Assembly (NCBI GenBank): GCA_009829735.1 | Contig: CM020620.1 | Coordinates: 4,828,299-4,892,298, forward strand | DNA: 64,000 nt | Direction: 5' to 3' | DNA from: Pyropia yezoensis | Taxonomy: Eukaryota > Rhodophyta > Bangiophyceae > Bangiales > Bangiaceae | Shown: piece after piece, positions 10,846 through 21,599 of the stretch | How positions within the stretch are numbered: position 1 is the first letter of the stretch | Layout: every line of letters begins with the position of its first letter | Made by a program: the position numbers and the translations under genes | The notes under the pieces: generated by a model | Told to the model about the DNA's origin: nothing | Databases searched by the model: none | The model's input: the letters and a program-made list of their open reading frames with translations, nothing else

Positions 10846-12032
10846 GTAGGACACCTTTGGATGACCAGATCCCTGTATTGGCGGTGATCCGGTCAGCAAA
10901 GGCCCTCACGGATCGAAAACCTAAGGGCCTTGGGAAACTTACGCCTCGAGAGCTCATTGAGGCCCAAGCCTCTGATAAGTTCTGCAAGCAACGCCGGACG
11001 GAGGGGCCTCTCATCCCTCCAAATGATGCCCGTTGGCAGCGGAACGCCTTCTTCTGCGAAGACGACGATGGTGTACTGTGTCGCCACTCCCTCCTCGGGG
11101 GGAACAACCAATGGGTCATCCCTGAATCGCTGCGGAAGCGTGATCAGGGAATGTATCACGATGTGCCTACGGCGGGTCATCCGGGTTCTCGGAAGATCTA
11201 CAGGACGATGCGCTAGTATTCTTATTGGCCCGCCTTAGTGGCGGATGTACACGGGTACGTTTAGAACTGCCCAGGATGCACCAAGAACCGCATATCGGAC
11301 AGGAGGCATGAGTCTCCTATGAAACTGTTCCCCGCCCATGAGCAATTCCAATCGGTGGCCATGGATCTGGTGGGTCCACTTCCGAAGACGGAGAATCGTC
11401 ACACCAGGCTCCTGGTGATGTGCAACCGGTTCACCAAACTGGTGAGGGCGGTCCCACTATCGGACACGACTGGCCTTGGGGTGGCCTCTGCATTTATCGA
11501 TTATTGGGTGGCTACCTATGGCATACCGGATTCCACCCTGACGGACAACGGACCTCAGTTCGCGGTCATCTACTTCCAAGGAGTCATGGGGCTCCTAGGG
11601 ATCTCCACAAACTATACGACTCCGTATCACCCACAGACCAACGGTAAAGTGGAACGGTATAATAAGACAATAATGCGGCAGCTACGGACGTATTCGTCCG
11701 AGCACCCGCGGGAATGGGATCGCTATGTGTCCCTCCTGACGACTGCATATAATATGGAGGTACATTCGAGCACCGGGGTAGCCCCAATGACTTTTGTGAG
11801 CCCTCGGCGCTTGCAGGCCTCGAATACTGAGCGTTTAACTAAGGTACGCTCTGTAGACACGGAGGAGCCTGACGCCGATACGGCAGCGGTTCAATATGTG
11901 AAGGAAATGCGCAACCTAGCGCCCCGGACTAGGAAGAACTTTGATAAGGCCCAAGAGGCCTACAAGCGCGTTTATGACGCGGGTATTCAACATGCAAAGA
12001 GACTATGTCTCAAGGAGATTGGGTTTATGTGA
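10806..12032 (+). pseudogene. Integrase of E2
   Basis: After a linker, the zinc-binding H...H (MYHDVPTAGH) and C-x2-C (NCPGCTKN) are read through stops at 11216 and near 11262. The catalytic core follows from 11319: MDLVGPLP (D), LTDNGPQFAV (D) and YHPQTNGKVERYN (E), so the D,D-35-E triad is intact. The frame then gives the usual helical stretch up to 12032, where the chromodomain frame overlaps in a different phase. It would insert cDNA into the genome. Confidence 0.87.
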
Positions 12033-12499
12033 AATCTTATGCTACGGGGCGGACGAAAATGTCGCCTAGGGCAAAGGGACCGTATATGGTGCTACGCACA
12101 GACGGGCAGCGGTTTCTTATTGAAACACCTACGGGAGAGCAAACCCAGAGTAAATATAATGTCTCACGTGCTCCCCCGCCTAAGGCAGGGGATCCAGTAT
12201 GGAAGCGGGCACGGGAAGCCCGGGACGCATTGAACGAGAGCCCCGTGGAATCCCCGGGGAAGGACGTGTTCGAACAGATCGTCGGCCACCAGTGGGAGGA
12301 GGATGAAGAAGGGAAGCCCGACTTGGACTTTCGGGTGCGTTGGTTTGGCCACCGACCAGAAAATGATACTTGGCACCCCAAGAAGGGTGTGCCACGAGCG
12401 GCTTTGCTGAAGTATGCCCGAAAGCACAAGGTCCCAATCAAGGGACGTGACCAAGGGCCCCGACTATTCCCCCAAGGGGGACCGGAGGATGAAGATTGA
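12005..12499 (+). CDS. Integrase C-terminus with chromodomain (E2)
   Basis: This 164-residue frame contains an SH3-like integrase tail (GDWVYVKSYATGR, KGPYMVLRTDG) and then a chromodomain at about residues 87-141, with FRVRWFGHRPENDTWHP matching the YLVKWKGY...TWEP consensus. In chromoviruses this module directs insertion to marked chromatin. The frame is open to its stop at 12499, 153 bases from the stop of the convergent gag-like frame. It is out of phase with the integrase core, so one frameshift separates them. Confidence 0.85.
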   Translation: MSQGDWVYVKSYATGRTKMSPRAKGPYMVLRTDGQRFLIETPTGEQTQSKYNVSRAPPPKAGDPVWKRAREARDALNESPVESPGKDVFEQIVGHQWEEDEEGKPDLDFRVRWFGHRPENDTWHPKKGVPRAALLKYARKHKVPIKGRDQGPRLFPQGGPEDED

Positions 12500-12652
12500 C
12501 AACCTGCCCCCCCAGGCAGAGAGGGGGAAATACGACGGATCCAGTCCCTACGGGAAAGGTGGAAAACATGCAAAACTATCCCTCATCCCTCCTTCCCGTA
12601 CAGAAGAAAAAAAACACACGACGCCTCTCGAGGAGGGGGAAGACTATGCAAA

Positions 12653-14632
12653 CTAATACCCCCACCGCCCTTCAGAATGGGAGCCAGTGAAGTACCGAGG
12701 TCCATGCCCTCCTCCACCGTAAGCTGCCTCGGCGGCACCACGGAGAGAAAGAGTGGGGACCTGCAACATGGTATCCATGTTGGCTCTCCCGAGCTCCCGA
12801 TCCAGGCGCTCTGCGAGCGCCTCCTGAGAAAGAAGTGGAAAAGCCACCGCCGGGATGTCTCGCCAGTCCCCACGGGTGGCGACTATCGTCGCCATGTCGT
12901 AAGATAGGCCCGTATAGGCCCGGCACAGCCCCGTGACAAGGGAGCCCTCGACGGCATCTCGAAGAGCAGGAGAAGGCAGGTCAAAGACCTGTCCCAAAGC
13001 GGCCACAGTAGTAACCGGGATGGGACGGGGCAACGCCAAAGGCAAGCCCCCCCAACGGAACGGAGCCACAGGCTCCGGAACAAGAGCACGAGGCCCACCC
13101 GGCGCCCGGATCTTCTCTCCCGGAGGAAAGCTCCGTGGAGGAGGGGGTCTAAAGGACCAACCACCGGATGAACCCGCAGACCCACGCTCTCCGTAACTCC
13201 CCTTCGGAGAGTTCGACTGCGTGGAGGGACCATATCGGGCCTGGCCAAAGCTAGAGAGGCGAGGTCCCTCCTCTTCCAGACGAGTCTCCGGGGCGGGAAT
13301 CCGAGTCATGGGCTCCACGCCCGGAGCATAAGGGAGCTCCTCATGCCCCAACCCCTCTTCCAAGAGGAGGACACCCTCGTAGGTCAAAGACCGCGATCAC
13401 CGAACCAGCAAGCGGAGTCGAAAGGGAAGACCAAAAGAGGAGGGCAGAGCCTTGAGAGTTACCTCCTCGAGGAGGAGAAGAAGGCCCCGAAGGTATGCCG
13501 CCCTGTCCGGGTGATCTTGATAAAGTGCGTCAATAGGGCTCTCCTTGATAGCCCGATGCAGAGGAAGAGGGATAAGCCAAGCATGCCCATAGAACAGGCC
13601 GGAGGAGAGTAGAAAATCCGCCACCTCCACGAACCAGCACGCGTTTAGGGTAGCCCTGTCCGCGGCGTCCGGTCTGTCGGCCATAAGCCGACTACCCCGG
13701 AGAGCTACGAGGTCGCCAATCCGCGCGGCCATGCGGCGAGGCACCTCGTACTTACTCCACCAAGGGGGGACGACCGGGTAGAACGTTAGCCCGTCTTCAT
13801 GGGTAAAGCCCTCAACCTCCCGCTGCTCCGCTCAGGCAACTATGCCATGGCGCCGGCGATGCCGATGCTCTGCCAACGCTTGGCGCAGGAATTATCCACG
13901 CGGGCGCTGCCCAATAGAAGGAAGCGGCCCCGGATAGTACGCCAGGTCGAAGGCCGGCAGAGCTCCCTCCGGTAGCGGAGGGCGATCACAAGCTTCCTCC
14001 ATCTGTCGGGCCACCTTCCAGTCGTCCGCAAAGCGGAGGACAGGGCAGTCCGTGGGAGTACCAATAGGGACCTCATGTAAGTCCGAGAAGAGGTGACGAA
14101 ACTCCGTCCAAACGGGCGCCATACGGCGGGGGTCGACATAGACCCAGCGGTCGGTGACCACACAAGGAAGAGGGTGTGGATAAGGCCACTCCCTCGTGAA
14201 GGGGAATATATCCTCGAAGGGGCCAGGCCCCTCCGAGTCCGCCAACGGTGGAACAGGTACCTCTGCCGGCGAAGCCGGAGCGGCATCACCCCGGCCGGTC
14301 CCGGCGTCGTCCATCCGGACGTCGCCCGGAGCGGCGGAAGGCATCCGCGTGGCTGAAGGGCCACGGGGGGAGGGAGGAGCCGACGGGGATACGTGTCCGC
14401 CGCCGTCACCCATGGCGGCGTTGTGGTCCGATTGCTCCGACGGGGTAGCCATGACTGGCCACTCTCCGAAGGAGACGAAGGGGGAAAGTGCGTGGATGCC
14501 ACCCCTACCCTTAGGGTGAGGAAGAGGGGGACGCACGCAGACCGGTGGCAGCGAGGTGGAGCCGAGGGGGGAGGAGACGGTGGCGGTCCTTGCGGCGAAC
14601 ACCCGTTGCCACCCCTCCTCGTTCTGACCCAC
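12653..14632 (-). pseudogene. Gag-like gene antisense to E2 pol
   Basis: A single reading frame runs leftwards over about 660 codons with only three interruptions, all in-frame stops: TAA near 13900, TGA near 13830 and TGA at 13397. A likely start is the Met at about 14451 (MATPSEQ). An acidic, proline-rich N-terminus is followed by a folded-looking region (WVYVDPRRMAPVWTEFRHLF, later FYPVVPPWWSKYEVP) and an Arg/Gly-rich C-terminus. The same protein occurs at 37146-36286, matching in LPYAPGVEPMTR versus HPYAPGVERQTA and in YPVVPPWW versus YPKKPEWW. No zinc knuckle is seen. Gag assignment is inferred from its repeated association with chromovirus pol. Confidence 0.6.
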
Positions 14633-15230
14633 TCCTTACGGGTGGGCAGGCGGCCTCCTTCTACCCCTCGGCCCCCTAACACAGGGCTGAGTACGTTTCA
14701 AAGGAGGCCCCCAAACCCCTCGCTCCCGGCTACGCCAGGAGCGCCAGTCCCCTCACGTCCCCACCCTGTGCGGCCAGGGCCGTGGGAAGCGACGGGCCCT
14801 ATCCTTGCTGCGTCCCCCACCCCTCGGGTGGTGGTTTGAAGAGAGGGTGTCTCCACGTATCCCCCCCTCTCGCGCGACGGGGGCGGCCACAATTGTCTAT
14901 CTGAGGGGGAAAACCATGGGGCCGCGGTGACCCAGTGTCATCAAGCCCCCCATGGGGATGGGTACTCTCGGCGGTGGAGACGGCATGCTGCCAAGTGGCA
15001 TTGCCTCCACCGCCCGATGAGCATCAGGGAGAATTTTGCCACGGTGTCTGGGTCGCGGGTCGCAACCCATTGGAGGTGTGGGAAGTGGAGGGACCCTTTG
15101 AGCTCTCCACGTGGGGGGACCTCGTAGAGGTCGCGTCGTACCCCTGTGTTCACCTTCCTAGTGAGGAGGACGGGGCCGACTTGGCCCCTAGGGATTTTAC
15201 TGGCTTCCGAATGGTCCCCTCCTATGGAGA

Positions 15231-15246
15231 TGGGACCGGGTCGCCA
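15231..15246 (-). promoter_or_regulatory. Candidate reverse-transcription primer binding site
   Basis: On the minus strand TGGCGACCCGGTCCCA begins with TGG, as a site pairing with a tRNA 3' CCA end would. It lies two bases after the candidate LTR end (GAACA) and upstream of the gag-like gene. The position and start fit, but the matching tRNA is unknown. Confidence 0.35.
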
Positions 15247-15248
15247 TT

Positions 15249-15634
15249 TGTTCTGGGGACCATATTGGGATTCCCAGTGTATGGGAATTTCCCCTGACCG
15301 GAATTTGCCATTGGTCAATGATCCGGGATGGGATGGATTTGGGGTTTGGATTGTGATTGTGTATTATGCGTGATTGTGAGATTGGGGAGATCTTGAGTGT
15401 TGGCACTGATATCCGGCGGGGCTCTTCTTCCCCGTATCTCCGAGATTCCTGCCCCGCTGGCCGGGATGATCCGTGGGGGAGGGGGCCCTACGGACATGTT
15501 GGAGGGCTTTGATTGGCCCGCACGTGGCCCGACGTGGAGGGTAGCTGGGTGCGGGTAAGAGAGGGCAAGAGTGTGCGTTGGGGTGCGCGTTGCTTCCTTC
15601 ATCGAAAAAAAACAGACTTGCGTGTGCTTGAACA
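15249..15634 (-). repeat. Candidate LTR of the E2 gag unit
   Basis: The segment starts TGTTC and ends GAACA on either strand, giving the TG...CA inverted termini of an LTR over 386 bases. It is followed on the minus strand by a TGG-initial candidate primer site and then the gag-like gene. No second copy was found in the window, so the call rests on termini and context only. Confidence 0.35.
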
Positions 15635-15819
15635 CTGTCGTCCTGGTCGCGGATCCCCGCGTGAACCAGCCAGGCGGTCGGCGGTTCAGTATCTCTCCGG
15701 TCTCCCCGCGTTCTTGGTGGGTTGTTTTTCTGTGTGTTCTGGGTGCTTCGCGCCTAAGGTACGTAAAACCACTACACTGATCAACAAGGAGCAGCTCATA
15801 AAAAGATACGGCGGAGGAG

Positions 15820-16329
15820 ATGAACAGCCACAACGAGCGGACGGCGACGGAGCGTGCCGAGCGGACCGCGGTCGAAGAGGCGCTGGTCAAGAACGGGGAG
15901 AAGGTCCGCCCACTGGCCATGCGCACGCGAGGTACCCCATCTGGTGCGCCCGACGTGGGTGCGGATGAATGCCCGCGTGAGGCGGGGCCGCCGGCTCGCG
16001 AGCGCCGCCGTGCGCGTGCTGACCACGACGACGACAACGAGCTTTTGGCTGCCATCAAGCGGACGAAGGCCCGCAAGCAGGCGACAGCCGAGCATGAGCT
16101 TGACGTGCAGGAGCGCCGCCTGGAGTTTGAGCAAGCTGCACTCGACGAGGCACACGAGCGGCAGGTGGAGGACACGCGTGCCTGTCTTGCTCATGAGGCA
16201 CGTGTGGCGGCGGATGCCTCGGCCGCTAGCCTTGAGCGGTCTTCCTTCATCCAGGCCATTCAGGATTTGGCCAAGCAGCGCGGGGGAGAGTGCCACGGCC
16301 AGGCGCTAGTGCAAGAGCGGGTGCGTTGA
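15820..16329 (+). CDS. Charged coiled-coil protein, possible transposon accessory ORF
   Basis: This 169-residue frame starts MNSHNERTATERAERTAVEE. It is rich in Arg, Glu and Ala. The second half (about residues 75-150, with ELDVQERRLEFEQAALDEAH) has the heptad-like pattern of a long coiled coil. No enzyme motif is seen. It faces the Harbinger transposase remnant at 18369-17626, the same convergent layout seen for the other two Harbinger loci, where a DNA-binding partner is expected. No SANT/Myb motif was found in or just upstream of it, so its role as a partner is a guess. Confidence 0.45.
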   Translation: MNSHNERTATERAERTAVEEALVKNGEKVRPLAMRTRGTPSGAPDVGADECPREAGPPARERRRARADHDDDNELLAAIKRTKARKQATAEHELDVQERRLEFEQAALDEAHERQVEDTRACLAHEARVAADASAASLERSSFIQAIQDLAKQRGGECHGQALVQERVR

Positions 16330-17625
16330 TGCTATAGTCGATTGTCGTCGAGGGACCCCGTTCCAACTTTGTGCGTCGGTCTGTTTGGTCCTCCTCTTTT
16401 CCCATGGCTCGAATTGTGTTGTTCTCTCTCCATCGTCGCTCTGGTTCTTTTCGATGATGCAGCGGTGCGGAGTGGCTCGTGGGTGCATTCTGGCTTGAGC
16501 ACCTCGCTGGTACCTCGCTCTTTTCGGGCACAGCCGTGGCCCTTGGGATCCAATTGACACGTACGGCACAATCTTCCCATGTATCCTCGCCGGCACGCGT
16601 TGGCGTCTGAAGGCGTGTACGCCGCGCGAGCGATGCGCACAATCAATGACTATATCTTTGGCGTCTGCGCAGTCCTCTTCTCTCTCTAACAATCGCTGCA
16701 CCCCTCTCTGTGTCCCTATTTGACCCAATGACGCTCACACGGCTCTGCTTGGAAGACCTATGACTATCTGTCGTCTCTGCAGTCTGTCAGCACGAGGGGG
16801 CCTCCGGAAGCCGTCGCGGCGGTGGGCTGCGGCTGCCGCCTGTCTGCTGACCAGCCATCGGCCAAACTCTCAAAGCTTCTGCGTGCGGATGCGCGGCGCC
16901 TGACACAGACGGCCGTGGAAGCGGCGGCGTGGGCTCCCCCGCCAACCCCCCCGCTTCCCAATATTTAGCCACTGCCCTGGTGGCATCCATTTGCAGTCGT
17001 ACCTCCCTCCGAGCCCCAGGCATCCATCAGAGACTCGGACTTTTGCAGCTCCGCTATAGGGGCGTATTTTAGAGGCCTCCTTAAAGCTCACTGGCCGACG
17101 GTGGGGGCGTGTGCGGTGCGTTAGCTAGCCCACTCAGCCGAACGCTGGCTTTGTCGCCCTGACGTCGCGTATACCCCCCCCTCTGGAGCTCTCCAGCAGC
17201 CTGGAGGTGTCCACAGCCAAACACTCCCCAACTTATCTTTCTCGTTCTCGTCACTAGGCGGCCTTTCTTCGGTTATTGGTCAACAGAGAGCGCCTACTGA
17301 GACGCCAAGAGGGCGGCGGGACACAGGCACTCGCCATGGAGACGGCCGGCTGAGTCTGGGATCGGCAGCGGAGGCGGTGCCTGCTCGACGGGAAAGGCAG
17401 GAAGCTCTGTGCGGGAAGAGTGGGGGTGCACACGGACTATATTCTTCTCTCTTTTGTCTATCTCTCTCTGCGTGAGCATACGTGTCTCAAAAAGTCGAGG
17501 TACGATGGCCGGTCATTTATTCACCCTGCATGTACCACTCCAGAGAGGGAGGCTTACATGAAAAATGCGTAACTGTCTGGTTGCTATACATGCACGACCG
17601 GAAGTTCCACAGGAGAGCTCACAAG
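16330..17625. other. No gene recognised
   Basis: ORFs in this stretch are short and lack motifs. It separates the coiled-coil ORF from the convergent transposase remnant and may be the interior of one decayed Harbinger element. Confidence 0.35.
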
Positions 17626-18369
17626 TTACTGGGATCCAACTGTTGTCTCTCGGATCGAAAGCTTCCTCTTGAAGTCCGGAGTGGGGAACTGCTGCTTCAC
17701 CTCCTTGAACCCTTTCTTCACTGCCTCTCTCATCCGGCTCATGGCCAGGTCGGATGTCCGCTCCCCCTCGGCCCGGTCAGGCCACGCACCATGACCAGTT
17801 TGCAGCGAAGCGAGAAAAATGTAGGCTGAATCACCACAGATACAATGTTGCACACCAGCAATCATCAGTGTGGCCTGCAGGTACTGGTCAACCTTGGATT
17901 AACGGTACAAGAGCATATAATGGCGGCGCCCCTCCAGAGGGCCAAACAAGTGAAAGGGCAACCCGTCAGGCGTGGAATGCTCTGGAACTTAAACAAGTGA
18001 TATCGTCTGTGCCCGCTGTAGCAGCTCCGTCGCAGCCCTCTCCCGATGGCGCAATATAAATGCCTGTGCCGTCAATAAATCCCACCCACACCTGCAGTGG
18101 GGCACCCTTACCAGCGATCGGTGCGGCGTAGCTTGCGGCACGCTCCGCCATCAGCTGTACTCGCCACGCGCACAGCACATGGCCCACTGAGAAACGAGAG
18201 CATCTACAGTGCGACAAATGTTCTCACTCGATGCAGCAGCAGACCGACCAAAAAGAGCATTCCAAGTCCAAGAACCATGCTGGCCTTGACATGCGACGCG
18301 AAACAATAGCAAGACACTCCACCGGCGTTGCGCTGAGGCGGCGGCGAGAGAGGCCAACGCCCAAGGCAA
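17626..18369 (-). pseudogene. PIF/Harbinger transposase remnant C
   Basis: Read leftwards, an N-terminal segment (LFGRSAAASSENICRTVDAL, 18369-18151 frame) matches the helical region before the catalytic core. VWVGFIDGTGIYIAPSG places the first catalytic Asp at about 18073, and HCICGDSAYIF the second at about 17832. A middle stretch in another frame (FKFQSIPRLTG) matches the strand between them. The last conserved block is MSRMREAVKKGFKEV, where the family has R-x2-VE-x-GF; the catalytic Glu position is Lys at about 17718. Several frameshifts and a lost catalytic residue show that it is dead. Confidence 0.78.
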
Positions 18370-20540
18370 GCAGAGAGGACAACCGCGCCAGGTCGGGCAC
18401 CAGTAGAACGAAAACTAGTCATGGCCTCCACAGACGATAATTGCGTTCAAGATGAGCGCCACAGCGCTTGCAAGGTGCGAGCGATCAAAGGACCGGCGTA
18501 TGGAAGCTCTCACATGAGTATAGGCCCTCAGCGTGGGGCTTATCTGGACTAGGTCATGGTCCATGTGAGCGTGCAGCAAGAGTATGCGTCGCAGCCGCGT
18601 GCGACGCTGGAGCAGCGCTCCAAGCGCAAAGTCCCGAATGGCCGCCATTCCTGCAGAGACAGCTGCTCGGTCAATGACAGGAAACGCAAAGAGCTGCACG
18701 CACCTTCCAGGTCGCGGCCATCGCGAGGACGACGAATGGTTGTGGCTGAACCGGCGATCGCGCTCCCTCAGGGCAGCGATCTCTGTCAAATGTGAAAGAG
18801 AGCGGGAAGACCACAGGAGAAATTACAGGCGGGAGCTCCTTGGTGAGGCCATTCGCACTCGCACCGTTTCTGCCCGACATGCTGATGCCCATCTTGGGTA
18901 CAAATGTGGGTCGCTGTCCGTGGGTCGACGACCCAAATTTTACCCACGTTAGGTACCCATGTCGCACTTGCTGACACTTTCTGATTTCTCCATTCTTCTG
19001 GTCTCGGTGTGGAGTATTGTACAGTTGCGGTGATCCATTTGCTGGAGGAAAGGAGCAGTTCCCATGGGCTTATTTGCATGGACGACCACAAACTTGCCAG
19101 GGCAAACACCGGGCACACGGGTACTCCATGGTTATATGATTTCCAGTTATATGGCAATCTGCCACATAAATGGGAGTATCGTTGCAGCCATTCTTGCAGG
19201 AGTCGATCGCATCTGCAAACAATCGTCCGTCATACAGCACAAATCGATGTAATTAGATTACTGGAAGAGCACGGTGGTATGATTGGGGGGACCGAAGGTG
19301 GCTTTCCGGGAGCTTCTTCGCTCACATGCGCCACCCGAACTGGCGCCATTTAGCGGCTCATCAATCCTCACGGCAGTTACATGTGCATGCTTTACATCTG
19401 CTGTTTCTCTTTTGGGCAAGCGTTTGTGGACACCTCAGTGTTGACCAGGGAGTAGGCTGTGGAGGGCTGGCTGACAAGTGAAGACGACGAGGAGGTGAGG
19501 ATTGCGACTGTAGATTCGATTGAGCTTGACAGTAGTAGGACGGGTGTCGTGGGTGGCAGTGACGGTGTTGCATCGTCCGGCAGCGACAATCACTGACTCA
19601 TTGAACTTCTTTTTTCCGCTTCACCCGTGCGTGTGTAAACGAGTCCCAGCTCCCAAGAAGGCACAGCAACAGATGGGTCCAGAATGACAAGATGCTCCAG
19701 CGCTTGGGCAGGTGGAGCGCGGGTGCTTCCCATCGTTCACGGCTCGAGTTGCTCGGCGTATCTGCTAAGACTGCGTTGTGGACGACGTCCCGGCCCTGCT
19801 GCGACTGTGTCTCAAATATGGAATTGAGTGCGTACCGGTGCGGTCGATTGAATGCGTACAGTCCGGTCCGCATCAAATTCACGCGATCGACAGTGATTTG
19901 AGCTCTGGATTAACGGTGATCGCCGTCGAAGCGAGAACAATCGCCATCCACACGGGGACGCACAGCGTTTCCTGGACCCCGGCGCAAGGACTCTACATCG
20001 CTGGAAGGGGGGCTACAGAGTGAGCAAGGGTGCCATATAACCGAGTCGTGACTCTATGGCTCTGCGTTTCGCTCTGAGCCAAAGCCGCGAGGCAAAAAAG
20101 CGTTTTTGCTCACCTCTTTGGCTAAGAGCCAGTCGCTGCCCTTGAAAGCCGAGACCTCGCGGGTGTCATCGAGACTCTTCCAGAATCATTACGGGACTAA
20201 GTATGGTAAATATTGTCTTGGTTTGGCTCGTCACATTGGGATATGGCTCCAAACCGCTCGGTCCGCACCTTCACCAATGAGCCAAAAGCCAAAAGGGGGC
20301 CACGTTGCGGGATTATGGCTCTTGGCTCCATTGGTGGAGATGCTCTTATTGGCGCAGAGCAATGCTGAAGCAAGCGCCTGAAGGCACGCGGGAGCGCGTC
20401 CCAAGCAGTGTTACAAAGGTGGGGGGGGGGTCGCAACAGCTCTCCATCAGGGATCTTCAAGAGTATTTGGGCCTTGGGTAGTATCCGAGTATATCCCCAT
20501 GAGTATATGGCTACCCGTGTCCAAGTAAGGGTTCTGACTG
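18370..20540. other. No gene recognised; repeat-rich
   Basis: No coding motif was found. An imperfect palindrome lies at 18896-18958. At 20321-20348 the sequence GGCTCCATTGGTGGAGATGCTC is followed by TTA, which resembles one end of a Harbinger-type MITE, but no opposite end was found. Confidence 0.35.
18896..18958. repeat. Imperfect nested palindrome
   Basis: The centre is GGGTCG-A-CGACCC (18922-18934). Outward lie GTGGGT/ACCCAC and GGGTAC/GTACCC pairs, offset by two or three bases. It could fold as an interrupted hairpin or be the meeting point of two inverted copies of a repeat. Confidence 0.6.
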
Positions 20541-20570
20541 GATACTCACTCGGCTCGATGAGTGAGTATC
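20541..20570. repeat. GATACTCACTC inverted repeat
   Basis: GATACTCACTC at 20541-20551 and its exact complement GAGTGAGTATC at 20560-20570 surround an 8-base loop. A further GATACTCACT follows at 20572. Related motifs recur at about 21210-21240, on the far side of a 600-base G/C-rich interval. Confidence 0.8.
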
Positions 20571-21444
20571 TGATACTCACTCCACCATCTCTCATGAGCA
20601 TCTACGACAAAGACATCCACAACTTCTTCCTGAAAACCTTCTTCATAAACTCCTCGAGGCTGGCTCGCTGGCATCGCATGTACCGAGGCGGCGTTGTGGC
20701 ACAGCAGGGTCGTGGCGGTCCCGCGGTTTCCTCCCCGGGAAAGTCCGGCGGCTTGCCTGTCGGGCCAGTGGCTGGGTCGAAGATCGCCCTGTGGCTGCGT
20801 CGTGGCGGCGCCAGGCCGATGGGTCCTCGGTGGGCCCATTGGGGCAGCGGCAGGGCTCCCGCGACGTGGCGTCAGCCGCCTACGTGACGCATCGGTGGCA
20901 GCGGCGCTGCACGAGCGCGACTGCGTGACCGGCTGGACCCACATCCGTGGCTGTAGAGAGAGCCTTGCTGGGTCATCCGGGTGAATGAGCGAGCACCACC
21001 TGTGCCAAAACGGCCGCTGCAGAGAAGGTCTTTGGACGGCGTTCCTGACTGTGACGGGTAGCTGGACGGTGGGGTGCAGCAAGGGGGGCACCGCCGGCGC
21101 CCTCGTCACCCTCGGCGGCCGTCATGGGGGGGTGCTCGTAATGGTCCGTGAATCAGGTCACTGTGTCTCTCACGTGGACATCTCGCCACCAACAAATACC
21201 CAGGTATGCGATACTCACTGAGCCAATTTTCTCAGATACTCATGATGATCAAAGTTTCAAGGGTAATACTTTTACTCATACCCGTGAATCCAGGAAGCCA
21301 ATGAAGTACTCGTCAGCGAGACAGGGCCCGCTGTCAGCCGGTACTCTTGGCGCTAGACCCTTCCCAATACTATACTGACGAGAGAAGTTGCTAGATACCC
21401 TTGGAAACCCCTGCTCTTCATGATATAGCCGTGACCGACAGATA

Positions 21445-21590
21445 AGCCTGGTTAGATATCACGCGCCGCACGTGATGTAAGGTCACGTACTGTGCGTGAT
21501 TTAATGCGTGGTTTAGCACGTGATCACACGTCACACGCGGCAAGAAAACGCGTGATTGGGGACGTGATTAGCAGTAAAGTATCCGACCCA
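21445..21590. repeat. Cluster of CGTGAT motifs, left
   Basis: Five CGTGAT hexamers (as CACGTGATG, GCGTGATTT, CACGTGATC, GCGTGATTG and ACGTGATTA) plus an inverted ATCACG occur within about 130 bases, together with ACACGCGG. A similar cluster lies at 22690-22785. Such clusters resemble subterminal repeats of a DNA transposon. Confidence 0.6.
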
Positions 21591-21599
21591 AGTACTACA

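Larger units (their letters stand above)
8680..12499 (+). mobile_element. Ty3/gypsy chromovirus E2, pol region
   Basis: Protease end, reverse transcriptase, RNase H, integrase and a C-terminal chromodomain occur in order on the plus strand, which defines a chromovirus. The frame changes several times (near 9060, 9830, 10800 and 12005), and stops interrupt the 10122-10228 and 11216-11319 intervals, so the copy is not functional as it stands. Catalytic motifs are better preserved than in E1. No gag lies upstream on the same strand. A gag-like gene lies downstream on the opposite strand, at 12653-14632. Confidence 0.9.

Noticed and set aside
15315..16175. 286-codon minus-strand frame
   Set aside because: It overlaps the coiled-coil ORF and the candidate LTR, is Ser/Arg/Pro-rich, and has no motif; judged a shadow.
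20321..20348. Harbinger-type MITE end (GAGCATCTCCACC followed by TTA on the other side)
   Set aside because: Only one end was found; no matching opposite end or TTA was seen within 400 bases, so it is not listed as an element.
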